Positions 26,887 to 35,538 of a stretch of DNA of 64,000 nt are shown here, piece by piece. Source of the stretch: Flavobacterium xanthum (lineage in GTDB: Bacteria > Bacteroidota > Bacteroidia > Flavobacteriales > Flavobacteriaceae); assembly GCF_900142695.1 (NCBI RefSeq), contig NZ_FRBU01000006.1, positions 1 to 64,000 on the forward strand, written 5' to 3'. The first letter of the stretch is position 1; each line of letters begins with the position of its first letter. The position numbers and the translations under genes were made by a program. The notes beneath the pieces are model-generated. The model made no database searches and was not told the DNA's origin. It was given only the letters and a program-made list of their open reading frames with translations.

Positions 26887-26938
26887 TTTTATTTGATTTT
26901 TCATTTTGATTAAATTTTGATTTAGGTTTTCAACCTTA

Positions 26939-27748
26939 CTATTTTGTAATATTAAAAAAAGTATACTCCAGATTCAAATAAATCCCATTTGGTGCAGATC
27001 GAAGCATCGAACTATACAATTCATGCCTATAGGCAATATCGATTCGTGCCTGACTTTGGATAATGAATTGAATCGCTGGTACGGCATCTAAATATGATTT
27101 CCCGTTTTCATTAATCGTTTGTCCTATAAATTCTACCATAAGGTTAATATTTGTTTGTTTAAAATTGGTATATTTTTTAGGATACATTAATTTTCCAAAA
27201 GACAAACTGTAATTGGTCGCATTGTCTCCCTGCATGGACGGATAAGGATAATTAGGTTTGTTATCTAAAGCCTTTTCAAAACTAACAGACGAACTAATGG
27301 CTACTTTTTTGATTAATTTAGTAGCAACAATTCCAGTTTCAAATCCAGTATTGTGTCCCATTATTTCAATTGTTTCCTGATGAATATCGGCATTATTGAA
27401 ACTGTATCTCCCAAAAGCAGCCAGACGAAAATGACTGTTCATGTCATCCGTTGAAAAAAAACGATATTTAGCGTAAAGACTACCACCTTCTGTAACTAAT
27501 TGTGAATTTCTATTGCTCACAAAAATTGATGTTCTAAGCATCAAATTCTTATTGGCACCCCAAGTTATTTCGGGCATGAGATGGTAGCTGTACCCAGACT
27601 TCATTTGTTCCTTAAAAATAGATTGTCCTAAACGAATCCCTAATGAACCAGCAGGAACATTACTTGCAGGATCCGTAACAACAAAAAGTTCTTGAGCAGC
27701 TAATCCTTGCAGGAGAAAAAATATGCAAATAATTGACAATTTTCTCAT
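26939..27748 (-). CDS. Putative outer-membrane barrel protein of the metal operon
   Basis: A 269-residue protein with signal peptide 1-18 (GLAAQ) and alternating beta-strand pattern throughout (for example YHLMPEITWG, LMLRTSIFVS, RIDIAYRHELYSS), ending in an aromatic-rich strand YLNLEYTFFN. It has no named domain that I recognise. Its ATG overlaps the stop of the HMA gene (TAATG), so the two are translated together. It may be a transporter or porin for metal; this is inferred from context. Confidence 0.7.
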   Translation of the reverse strand: MRKLSIICIFFLLQGLAAQELFVVTDPASNVPAGSLGIRLGQSIFKEQMKSGYSYHLMPEITWGANKNLMLRTSIFVSNRNSQLVTEGGSLYAKYRFFSTDDMNSHFRLAAFGRYSFNNADIHQETIEIMGHNTGFETGIVATKLIKKVAISSSVSFEKALDNKPNYPYPSMQGDNATNYSLSFGKLMYPKKYTNFKQTNINLMVEFIGQTINENGKSYLDAVPAIQFIIQSQARIDIAYRHELYSSMLRSAPNGIYLNLEYTFFNITK

Positions 27749-28278
27749 TAAATTATAATTTTAATATGATAATCGTCTTCGTTATCTAATGGATATGATA
27801 CTACTTTAGAAAACGTTTTGAGTAGTTTTTTATGCTCTTTTTGGGTTACATATCCTTTGTCATATATTTTTAATTTTGTTGATCCAGTACTATCGTTAAG
27901 CCCTTCATTCAATAAAATAAAAGTTGAACCATTTAAGGAAATCGTTTTATCACTTGCGGATTTTAGTTTTTCTGTAGGTAGAGTGATTACTAAAGATCCA
28001 ATAAAGAAACCTGCTTTTTCAACCCCTTCTTTTAGTACTCTAGGCATTACTTTACTGTCCTTTTTAAAGTAAACAATGAACGTATTAGTATTCAAGTCAG
28101 TGCTTACACTATCCACACCTACTGTTGCTTTCAGCTGTTTGTTTATAGCATTAGAACACATAGAACATGTTAAACCGGTAGCGATTATTTCTACTTTTGA
28201 GATTTGGGAGTAGGATTTTACACTTGCTATCAAAACCAAGCAGGCAATCAGAATGAATTTTAAATTTATATTTTTCAT
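27748..28278 (-). CDS. Periplasmic HMA-domain metal-binding protein
   Basis: A 176-residue exported protein with signal peptide (1-24) and an HMA domain whose metal motif is GLTCSMC (Cys38, Cys41), continuing as VDSVSTDLNTNTFIVYF. The remaining 90 residues are a beta-rich domain without a name. Unlike cytosolic copper chaperones it carries a signal peptide, so it probably accepts Cu(I)/Ag(I) in the periplasm. It is followed by the barrel gene with a one-base overlap and preceded by the thioredoxin-like gene after 6 bp. Confidence 0.85.
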   Translation of the reverse strand: MKNINLKFILIACLVLIASVKSYSQISKVEIIATGLTCSMCSNAINKQLKATVGVDSVSTDLNTNTFIVYFKKDSKVMPRVLKEGVEKAGFFIGSLVITLPTEKLKSASDKTISLNGSTFILLNEGLNDSTGSTKLKIYDKGYVTQKEHKKLLKTFSKVVSYPLDNEDDYHIKIII

Positions 28279-28284
28279 TTTACT

Positions 28285-28755
28285 TTATTTTTTAATTTGC
28301 ATTATTATTTCTTCCACAGTTGGATTGATGGCTACTAATGTCCCTGAAGTATCAAATAAATAAGAATTAGGCAATTCTTCCACTCCAAAAAGTACTGCTG
28401 ATTTTGCATCAAAGCCTTTGGGGTCTATTAATTGTTGGTACGCTAATTTATCTTTTTGAATGGCGTTCCTCCATTTTGTTTGATCCGTGTCGAGGGCTAT
28501 TCCAACAATTTCAAAGTTCTCCTCTTTATATTGATTGTATAATGGAGCCAACTTTCTATTAGCCAGCCTGCATGGTGCGCACCAAGAAGCCCAAAAATCA
28601 ATTAATACTGTTTTCCCTTTTAAAGAGGCCAGATTAACGGTTGTCTCTTCGTTGCTTTTAAGTTGGAAATCAGGTAAATTAGCTCCAACTTTCATTTGTG
28701 AATGGGCAGCTGAAAAACTAAGTATTAAACTGAAAACCAGGATTATTTTTTTCAT
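28285..28755 (-). CDS. TlpA/ResA-like thioredoxin-fold protein
   Basis: A 156-residue secreted thioredoxin-like protein: signal peptide 1-19, then the domain with FWASWCAPCRL (Cys59, Cys62) and a cis-Pro region EELPNSYLFD. Such proteins keep thiols reduced in the periplasm, for instance the CxxC metal sites of nearby HMA proteins. The gene lies between two genes for exported HMA proteins, with small gaps (6 and 21 bp), which supports that job. The exact partner is unproven. Confidence 0.88.
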   Translation of the reverse strand: MKKIILVFSLILSFSAAHSQMKVGANLPDFQLKSNEETTVNLASLKGKTVLIDFWASWCAPCRLANRKLAPLYNQYKEENFEIVGIALDTDQTKWRNAIQKDKLAYQQLIDPKGFDAKSAVLFGVEELPNSYLFDTSGTLVAINPTVEEIIMQIKK

Positions 28756-28776
28756 TTTTGTATTCTTTTTAAATAC

Positions 28777-29652
28777 TTATTGAATCGTTTCAACGGTTTT
28801 ACCACACGTCATCATTTGAGATCCGTAATATGGATTTTTTACTGCATTTTCTTTGCTCAACCAGTTCGCACCTTTACCGCCGTTTGCCATTGGACAAAAC
28901 TGAAGATAGACTGGTGTTTCATATTTAGCCACTTTAATCAATTCGTACATTGATTTTGAGAAAGGAATAAAAAATTCTCTTTGTTTTTTTATGTCTTGCG
29001 TTGCCGCAATTTCTTTGGCACCAGACATTAAACCTTTCATTTCTTTCATCCAAACCATGTGAACATCCATCGCAAGCTCGTCCATCTTAACAGCATCTGC
29101 AGCCGTCAGAAAGTCTTTAGCGATAATGGATGCCGCTTTTCCATCTGTTTTTACCAAAGCATCTTTCAACAAGAAATAAGTATCGAACACAACTTTTAAA
29201 GGTGTGTCTACTTGATCTTTTACAACTGTATTTTCAGTGTGATTGGCATGATTTGAATGATTTTCTGCAGCTACTGTTTCCATTTTCATTTCTGTAGGAA
29301 GAGCTACCTTAGCTTGTCTTTCATATTGGCAGCAGCCATGTAAGGCGTCGTAAACATCATCTGGAGCAAGAAATTTATCGCTGTCGTAACCCGCTAAAGC
29401 AACCCTTTTTAAGATTTCGTCCTGACTCGTTTTAGTAGAATCATACGTTAGTGTTGCCATTTTTGTGTCCTTGTTCCACGCTACCTTTGCCACTTTCTTT
29501 AAAGTTCCAGCAGTTTCGATAGTGCTTTTACACATGTCACAGTTTCCATATATTTTAACGGTTTCTGTTTTACTGTTTTTAATTTGCGCGCTCGCAACTG
29601 TGACTGAAAGCAATAATGTAATTGCCATCAATATTTTTTTTATTGAGTTCAT
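28777..29652 (-). CDS. Exported HMA plus DUF3347 protein
   Basis: A 291-residue protein: signal peptide 1-22, HMA domain with GNCDMC (Cys38, Cys41), a His-rich linker (NHSNHANHTEN) at about 132-142, then DUF3347. The C-terminal part repeats the pattern QFCPMANGGKGANWLS and NPYYGSQMMTCG seen in the lipoprotein at 26194-26886. This looks like a periplasmic metal-binding scaffold. It is the first gene of a closely spaced minus-strand series running to cusA and beyond, so the operon promoter probably lies at 29653-29800. Confidence 0.88.
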   Translation of the reverse strand: MNSIKKILMAITLLLSVTVASAQIKNSKTETVKIYGNCDMCKSTIETAGTLKKVAKVAWNKDTKMATLTYDSTKTSQDEILKRVALAGYDSDKFLAPDDVYDALHGCCQYERQAKVALPTEMKMETVAAENHSNHANHTENTVVKDQVDTPLKVVFDTYFLLKDALVKTDGKAASIIAKDFLTAADAVKMDELAMDVHMVWMKEMKGLMSGAKEIAATQDIKKQREFFIPFSKSMYELIKVAKYETPVYLQFCPMANGGKGANWLSKENAVKNPYYGSQMMTCGKTVETIQ

Positions 29653-29803
29653 TGTATATTAATTTTGAAGTGAAATAGTCGGAACAATAAGTAAACCATA
29701 GCCTGCACAGCTATATTTAAATTGTATTCGACAAAATTTATTGATTTTTTCACAGCCTAAAACAGACTGAAATAAACAGTCTTTCGGCTGTCACAAAAGG
29801 AAT

Positions 29804-30175
29804 TTAGCTTATTTTAGGGGGAAGCCAAATAGAACGGAAATCAGAGGAAATGAAGATTTCTGAGTAATAATAATTTTGCTTTTTAGTTGAAAAACTAAAG
29901 AGCTGATCGTTAAATTCTGCGTAATGAATTGAAGTCATTCCTAAATAAACGGTTGAACTGCTACAGGTAATACTTTTGCAAGCACCATTACAACCTTCAT
30001 GTGATTTCTCTTTTGAAGATTTTTCACTTTTACAACACTCTTTTTTATTCTTTTTTGGAGAAGACTCTTTTTTGCAACATTCTTTTTCAGTTTTTGTTCC
30101 ACATGCCAAAGCCACGGTCGGTGTCATAAAGAAACCGATCATAACTACTAGCAGTATGTAAAACTTTTTAGACAT
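29804..30175 (-). CDS. Small Cys-rich exported protein, unknown
   Basis: About 123 residues from ATG 30175, chosen because it begins a signal peptide (MSKKFYILLVVMIGFFM... ALAC). Paired cysteines follow, ECCKKESS, ECCKSEKSS, EGCNGACKS and ITCSSS, then a Cys-free C-terminal half ending SIWLPPKIS. The cluster of CC and CxxxC pairs could bind soft metals. I do not know the family by function; it resembles small proteins found upstream of metal-efflux operons in Bacteroidota. A weak hairpin at 29764-29782 separates it from the next gene. Confidence 0.7.
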   Translation of the reverse strand: MSKKFYILLVVMIGFFMTPTVALACGTKTEKECCKKESSPKKNKKECCKSEKSSKEKSHEGCNGACKSITCSSSTVYLGMTSIHYAEFNDQLFSFSTKKQNYYYSEIFISSDFRSIWLPPKIS

Positions 30176-30260
30176 TGCAAATTTTAATGGTGACAAAGGT
30201 AAATAATTAATAAATAAAGGAAATAAATTTATTCCCAAATACATGTTAAAATAGCATTTG

Positions 30261-30605
30261 TTATTTTCCGTCTCCTAATATCCCATTCATTATAGATTGT
30301 AATATTGACAATATGATGCTAAAAAATAAGGCGGTCAAAAAGGTATCCACACTAAATCCACCTACGATTTTTGTACACAACAAAATCATTAGTGCATTGA
30401 TAATCAATAAAAACAAACCTAAGGTAAGAATAGTAACTGGTAAGGTAAGAATAACCAATATTGGTTTGATAAATATATTGAGCAAGCCCAGAACAATTGC
30501 TACGATTAACGCGGTAGTAAATCCATCCACACGAACCCCAGGCATAAAGTTCGCAATTAGCAAAACTAAGGCCGAAGTAACAAGAATTTTAATTAGTAAG
30601 TTCAT
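30261..30605 (-). CDS. Phage holin family (4TM, PF04020-like) membrane protein
   Basis: A 114-residue protein with four hydrophobic helices and the family pattern NFMPGVRVDGFTTALIVAIVLGLLNIFIKPIL...TILTLGLFLLIINALM, ending in MNGILGDG. The name is historical: most members are ordinary chromosomal membrane proteins of unknown function, and no phage genes surround it. It stands between the metal island and a hydrolase gene. Confidence 0.85.
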   Translation of the reverse strand: MNLLIKILVTSALVLLIANFMPGVRVDGFTTALIVAIVLGLLNIFIKPILVILTLPVTILTLGLFLLIINALMILLCTKIVGGFSVDTFLTALFFSIILSILQSIMNGILGDGK

Positions 30606-30658
30606 GGAGTTTTGTTTTAAAGTTTAATAAATGTAGTAAAAATTTAAAAGAATTGTAT

Positions 30659-31417
30659 TTATTTTAAAAAGGAAGTCACTTTTTGATAAAATTCAGCTGG
30701 GTTTTCAGCATGAAGCCAATGTCCTGCTTTAGGAATAGTTTCGATACTTGAATGCGGGAAATGATGTTTTATAGTGTCAAAATCGCTATCTAAAATATAA
30801 CTAGAATTCCCCCCACGAATAAATAACGTAGGTTTATCAAAAATGGCATTCTCTGGCAGCGGAACTCCTATTTCTTCCATTTTAGCATTAAAAACGGCTA
30901 AATTAAAGCGGAAAGCCAATTGTCCTGGCTCTTGCCAATATAAGCTTTTCATCAAAAACTGTCTAGTTCCAAAGTCAGGAATAAACTTCGACATGATTTC
31001 TTCAACATCACTTCGGCTTGGTTTTATTGAAAAATCAACGGCGTTTAGGCCTTCCAGAATTTCCTGATGGTGTTGCGGGTAAAATTTTGGTCCAATATCC
31101 GCAACAATTAATTTACTTACTAATTCAGGATGTGATATTGCCAATAGCATCGCTACTTTCCCGCCCATGGAATGTCCTATAATAGCAATATTCTCTAGCT
31201 TATGACCTTGACAATACTCGACAACATCCTGAACCATGATTTCATAACTAAAGTCTTCCGCGTGCAAGCTTCGTCCATGATTTCGTAAATCAAGAATATG
31301 AACCTGAAAATCAACGGCAAATTGCGTTCCTAGTGTTTTCCAATTATCCGACATTCCCAGAAATCCGTGAAGAATTAATAGTGGCTTGCCTGTTCCTTCT
31401 ATCTTTGAATATAACAT
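30659..31417 (-). CDS. Alpha/beta hydrolase (YbfF-like)
   Basis: A 252-residue hydrolase. LHGFLGMSDNW forms the oxyanion region, GHSMGG the nucleophile elbow (Ser83) and KAGHWLHAENP near the end holds the catalytic His. This order matches esterases related to E. coli YbfF. No signal peptide, so cytoplasmic. The physiological ester is unknown. It precedes no gene closely; pdxJ starts upstream on the same strand with an 83-bp gap. Confidence 0.88.
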   Translation of the reverse strand: MLYSKIEGTGKPLLILHGFLGMSDNWKTLGTQFAVDFQVHILDLRNHGRSLHAEDFSYEIMVQDVVEYCQGHKLENIAIIGHSMGGKVAMLLAISHPELVSKLIVADIGPKFYPQHHQEILEGLNAVDFSIKPSRSDVEEIMSKFIPDFGTRQFLMKSLYWQEPGQLAFRFNLAVFNAKMEEIGVPLPENAIFDKPTLFIRGGNSSYILDSDFDTIKHHFPHSSIETIPKAGHWLHAENPAEFYQKVTSFLK

Positions 31418-31500
31418 GTGATTTTTGATTGTGGATTAATGATTTTAGATAGTTGATTCCAATTTGGTCTATCCAGATTCATAAATCGTTTTTTTATATA

Positions 31501-32214
31501 CTATTTTAATTTTTGCAAATACATATTAACCACATTGTCCAGCCCCAGATAAATGGCTTCAGCAATTAACGCATGACCTATGGATACTTCGAGTAATCCC
31601 GGAATATTTTGTTTAAAAAACTGGATGTTATCCAAACTAAGGTCATGGCCTGCGTTAATGCCCAGTCCAAGTTCATTAGCCAAAATAGCGGACTCTGTGT
31701 AGGGTAAAATTGCGTTTTGATTCCCCAAACCGAATTGATGCGCAAATGCTTCCGTGTACAATTCGATTCTTTCAGTTCCAATTTTTTTTGCTCCTTCGAT
31801 CATTTCCAAAACTGGATCTACAAAAATAGAGGTTCTAATTCCATTGCGCTGAAATTCCTGAACGATTTCAGTTAAATAGGAGCCATGCTTAATAGTGTCC
31901 CAACCCGCATTTGAGGTTATAGCATCTATTGCATCTGGCACCAAAGTCACTTGAGTAGGTTTTATTTCTAAAACAAGATCCAGGAAAGTTTTCTCGGGAT
32001 TCCCTTCTATATTATATTCCGTATACACGATTGATTTGAGATCTCGAGCATCTTGATATCGGATGTGACGTTCATCCGGACGCGGATGAATCGTGATTCC
32101 TTGTGCTCCAAACTTTTGAATATCGGCTGCAACTTTTAATAAATCGGGCACATTTCCTCCACGAGCATTGCGCAAAGTGGCTATTTTATTGATATTTACA
32201 CTTAACTTTGTCAT
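31501..32214 (-). CDS. pdxJ: Pyridoxine 5'-phosphate synthase PdxJ
   Basis: A 237-residue TIM-barrel enzyme that joins 1-deoxyxylulose 5-phosphate and 3-amino-2-oxopropyl phosphate to make pyridoxine 5'-phosphate. Signatures: LSVNINKIATLRNARGG at the N-terminus, HPRPDERHI, INAGHDL and the phosphate-binding VSIGHALIAEAI. Length is normal. It is divergent from the CBS-domain gene at 32329; a -7-like box lies at 32255-32262. Confidence 0.95.
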   Translation of the reverse strand: MTKLSVNINKIATLRNARGGNVPDLLKVAADIQKFGAQGITIHPRPDERHIRYQDARDLKSIVYTEYNIEGNPEKTFLDLVLEIKPTQVTLVPDAIDAITSNAGWDTIKHGSYLTEIVQEFQRNGIRTSIFVDPVLEMIEGAKKIGTERIELYTEAFAHQFGLGNQNAILPYTESAILANELGLGINAGHDLSLDNIQFFKQNIPGLLEVSIGHALIAEAIYLGLDNVVNMYLQKLK

Positions 32215-32328
32215 TAAAACTCCTTTTTATTTTGATACTACTATTTACTTGAAGCAAAAATACAAAGTTAAATCTAGGAGTTTTTGCTTATTTTTGATTA
32301 TTTTGCATCGAATATTGCCAATTGATTT

Positions 32329-32988
32329 ATGACAGAAATTACAGAATATATAACTAACGATTTTAGAGCGATTGACAGTCAGGAAAGTATTTCAACTGTT
32401 CAGGCTTTTTTTGACGGCAGTCACTTTTCGCATTTTCCAATAATTGAGGAAGGAATTTATATTGGAAGTATTGCAGCAGAAGACATAGAAACTTTTGACC
32501 CTGAGAAGAAAGTGAATGATTATCGGTTTACACTTGAAGGTTTTTTTGCTAGAACCAACACTATCTGGCTTGATGTTTTGGAAGTATTTGCAAAAAATCA
32601 TACCAATTTAATTCCTGTTTTAGATGAAAACAATGTCTATGTAGGGTACTATGAAATAGAAGATATTCTGAAATTTTTTCACGAAACCCCTTTCTTAAAG
32701 GAACCGGGTGCCATTATTGTGGTCAAAAAACCAATTTTAGATTATTCGATGAGCCAAATTACCCAAATTGTAGAAAGTAATAATGGCAAGCTTTTGGGCT
32801 TATTCATTTCTGAAGCAGATGTGGAAAGCGTGGAAGTGACCCTAAAAATAACGTTGGGCGCCATGAACGAAATAATCCAAACTTTTAGAAGATACGATTA
32901 TGAAATCATCTCAGAGCATCAGGAAGACAGCTACATCAGTAATTTAAAGGAACGTTCTGATTATTTAGATAAATACCTTAATATATAG
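32329..32988 (+). CDS. CBS-domain protein with C-terminal ACT-like region
   Basis: A 219-residue cytoplasmic protein with two CBS motifs (SHFSHFPIIEEGIYIGSI and TNLIPVLDENNVYVGYYEIE) at about 1-125, typical of adenosyl-ligand sensing. The last 90 residues (IIVVKKPILDYSMSQITQIV...) fold-wise resemble an ACT domain. The partner or effector is unknown. The next gene, nadK, starts 78 bp later on the same strand, an arrangement suggesting cotranscription. Confidence 0.85.
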   Translation: MTEITEYITNDFRAIDSQESISTVQAFFDGSHFSHFPIIEEGIYIGSIAAEDIETFDPEKKVNDYRFTLEGFFARTNTIWLDVLEVFAKNHTNLIPVLDENNVYVGYYEIEDILKFFHETPFLKEPGAIIVVKKPILDYSMSQITQIVESNNGKLLGLFISEADVESVEVTLKITLGAMNEIIQTFRRYDYEIISEHQEDSYISNLKERSDYLDKYLNI

Positions 32989-33066
32989 TTCTCATTTGAC
33001 TGATTATTGGTTTAGTCCGTTACATGTCAAAATAAACACATCACCATTAAAAGATTCAATAAAAAG

Positions 33067-33951
33067 ATGAAAGTAGCTATCTACGGCCAATATTATCAAA
33101 ATAGTACCGAACCCATTATAAACGACATCTTTGTCTTTTTCAATAAAAATAAGGTAGAGATGATTATCGAGTCTCATTTTTTGTTGATGCTTAATGAACG
33201 AAAGATTGTCGAAAAAAAATATAAAACGTTCAGTTCTCATACAGAAATCGACTCCAGTTTTGATATGCTGATTAGCATAGGAGGAGACGGAACTATTTTG
33301 AGAGCCGCTACATTAGTGCGGGATTCAGGCGTTCCAATTCTAGGAATAAATGCTGGACGATTAGGTTTTTTGGCAACTGTTCAAAAGGAGAACATTGCTG
33401 AATTTATGCAATTTGTAATAGATAAAAAATATACTATTTCTAAAAGAGCCTTGTTGAGTTTAAGTTGTTCGCCACCAAATGAATCTATTGAAGAAATCAA
33501 CTTTGCGATGAACGAAATTACAGTTAGTAGAAAAGACACTACCTCGATGATTACGATTGACACGTATTTGAATGATGAATATTTGAACTCGTATTGGGCA
33601 GATGGTTTAATCATATCGACTCCCACTGGTTCTACCGGGTATTCTTTGAGTTGTGGCGGCCCCATTTTGACTCCTGATGTCAAAAGCTTAGTTATCACAC
33701 CCATAGCGCCACATAATTTAACTGCCAGACCATTGGTAGTGCCTGATGAAACTGAAATTCGATTGAAAGTTACAGGAAGAGAAGAAAACTATTTAGTTTC
33801 CTTAGATTCCAGAGTCACCTCTGTAAAAAATGAATCCATACTAACTTTAAAGAAAACTCCTTTTCAAATAAACATGGTGGAAATTCCAGAAGAGACTTTT
33901 TTAAAAACGTTGCGCAATAAATTACTTTGGGGAGAAGACAAGCGGAATTAA
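33067..33951 (+). CDS. nadK: NAD kinase NadK
   Basis: A 294-residue enzyme that phosphorylates NAD to NADP. The diagnostic GGDGT motif is at 72-76 (ISIGGDGTILRA), followed by NAGRLGFLAT, NEITV (ATP/NAD site), STPTGSTGYSLSCGGPI and ITPIAPHNL. Length is typical. It follows the CBS gene, and downstream a new transcription unit starts with its own promoter at 34093. Confidence 0.96.
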   Translation: MKVAIYGQYYQNSTEPIINDIFVFFNKNKVEMIIESHFLLMLNERKIVEKKYKTFSSHTEIDSSFDMLISIGGDGTILRAATLVRDSGVPILGINAGRLGFLATVQKENIAEFMQFVIDKKYTISKRALLSLSCSPPNESIEEINFAMNEITVSRKDTTSMITIDTYLNDEYLNSYWADGLIISTPTGSTGYSLSCGGPILTPDVKSLVITPIAPHNLTARPLVVPDETEIRLKVTGREENYLVSLDSRVTSVKNESILTLKKTPFQINMVEIPEETFLKTLRNKLLWGEDKRN

Positions 33952-34070
33952 ATCTATTTTTCAAGAGCCATACGATTTTATCAAATTTTACCGTTTAAAT
34001 GAAACAAATGCATATTTAGCGGTTGTTACTACACTAATTAGTAAAAAAAACCACATTTAGCAGAATGGGT

Positions 34071-34100
34071 ATTGAAACGAAATGATAATTATTATATTTG
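34071..34100 (+). promoter_or_regulatory. Promoter of the DUF6089-uppS-bamA operon
   Basis: The -7 box TATATTTG (34093-34100) is an exact TAnnTTTG and TTG at 34072-34074 lies 18 bp upstream. It excludes an earlier TTG start for the first gene, since that codon would be inside the box. Confidence 0.7.
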
Positions 34101-34118
34101 CACGCAATTTTTGATTTA

Positions 34119-34793
34119 ATGAACAAGATTTTTTATTTATTTATTGGCTTATTCTCAATGATGGGCGTCCAAGCTCAGATACATGAGATTGGTGTTTTTC
34201 TAGGCGGAAGTAATTATATTGGAGATGTGGGACCTACAACTTACCTCTCACCTAATGAACCTGCTTTTGGAGTTCTTTATAAATGGAATAAAAGTCCGAG
34301 ACATGCTTTCCGATTTTCTTATACACAATCTGAAATCACTTCAAGTGATTTAGATTCAAAAGAAGCCGGCAGAAATCAAAGAGGCTATCGTTTTGAAAAC
34401 AATTTAAAAGAAGCATCTGCAGGTATTGAATTCAATTTTTTTGATTTCAACCTTCATGAATCAAGTGTTAAAATCACTCCCTATGTGTTCTCTGGGTTAA
34501 GTTATTTTCTAACAAAATATACCTTAACTGATACTCAAACGGGAAATTCGGTTAAAGGCAGAACAGAAAGAAGGAAATCAGTAGCTATACCAATGATTGT
34601 AGGAATCAAGTCAAACATCTCGCCCCGTTTCCTAATAGCATTAGAAACCGGAGCAAGATATACATTGACTGATAATATAGATGGAAGTTACAATCAAAAT
34701 TTTGGAAATATAAATAACAATGATTGGTACGTGTTCACAGGAGTTACTTTAACGTACACTTTTGGCCAAAAACCCTGTTATTGTGCAGAATAA
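34119..34793 (+). CDS. DUF6089-type outer-membrane beta-barrel protein
   Basis: About 224 residues from ATG 34119, which gives a signal peptide ending VQAQ. The mature part starts HEIGVFLGGSNYIGDVG, a pattern of DUF6089 proteins, and alternates beta strands up to the final aromatic strand VTLTYTFGQ. Its place at the head of the uppS-bamA-skp operon is conserved in Flavobacteriia and suggests a link to envelope assembly. The precise function is unknown. uppS follows after 4 bp. Confidence 0.85.
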   Translation: MNKIFYLFIGLFSMMGVQAQIHEIGVFLGGSNYIGDVGPTTYLSPNEPAFGVLYKWNKSPRHAFRFSYTQSEITSSDLDSKEAGRNQRGYRFENNLKEASAGIEFNFFDFNLHESSVKITPYVFSGLSYFLTKYTLTDTQTGNSVKGRTERRKSVAIPMIVGIKSNISPRFLIALETGARYTLTDNIDGSYNQNFGNINNNDWYVFTGVTLTYTFGQKPCYCAE

Positions 34794-34797
34794 AGAG

Positions 34798-35538
34798 ATG
34801 AATTTACTACAGAATATTGACGTGGCAAAACTGCCAAAACATCTAGCCATCATCATGGATGGAAATGGGCGTTGGGCAAAACAGCAAGGACTTTTGAGAG
34901 CTTTAGGTCATGAAAGCGGAACAAAATCAGTAAAAGTAATTATAGAAGCCAGTGCCAAGCTAGGCATCGAATTCCTTACTTTATATGCCTTCTCAACCGA
35001 AAACTGGAACAGGCCGAAACTAGAGGTTGACACCTTGATGAAAGTGTTGATCAACTCCTTGAAAAAAGAACTCACTACATTGCAAAAAAACAACATCAAG
35101 CTAAATGCTATTGGGAATATTGACAAATTACCAAAATCAGCTCAAAAAGAACTTCTTGATGTAATTGACAAAACAAAAGACAACACACAAATGACGCTAA
35201 CCTTGGCGTTAAGCTACGGTTCTAGGGAAGAATTAGTTGCAGCGGTAAGAAATATATGTAGTAAAGTTAAAAATAATATAATTTCAATAGACGCTATTGA
35301 CGATTCCATTATTAATGAGCATCTTTACACGCAAAATTTACCGGACGTAGATTTATTAATACGAACAAGTGGAGAACATAGGATAAGTAACTTTTTGTTA
35401 TGGCAGATTGCCTATGCAGAATTGTATTTTACTGACATATTGTGGCCAGACTTTAAAGAACAAGATTTATATGAGGCTATCGTTAGTTATCAAAAAAGAG
35501 AACGTAGATTTGGAAAAACAAGTGAACAAATTAAATAA
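34798..35538 (+). CDS. uppS: Isoprenyl transferase (undecaprenyl diphosphate synthase)
   Basis: A 246-residue cis-prenyltransferase that builds the C55 lipid carrier for cell-wall and O-antigen synthesis. It has the catalytic MDGNGRWA motif (Asp21), RALGHESG, YAFSTENWNRP, RTSGEHRISNFLLWQ and AYAELYFTDILWPDF. The ATG at 34798 is chosen over an in-frame TTG inside the previous gene. It overlaps or nearly touches bamA downstream. Confidence 0.95.
   Translation: MNLLQNIDVAKLPKHLAIIMDGNGRWAKQQGLLRALGHESGTKSVKVIIEASAKLGIEFLTLYAFSTENWNRPKLEVDTLMKVLINSLKKELTTLQKNNIKLNAIGNIDKLPKSAQKELLDVIDKTKDNTQMTLTLALSYGSREELVAAVRNICSKVKNNIISIDAIDDSIINEHLYTQNLPDVDLLIRTSGEHRISNFLLWQIAYAELYFTDILWPDFKEQDLYEAIVSYQKRERRFGKTSEQIK

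Noticed and set aside
30261..30605. Possible prophage because of the 'phage holin' family name
   Set aside because: No other phage gene is nearby; this family is mostly chromosomal in Bacteroidota.
34098..34118. Upstream TTG start for the DUF6089 gene
   Set aside because: That codon lies within the promoter's -7 box TATATTTG, so it cannot be transcribed from it.
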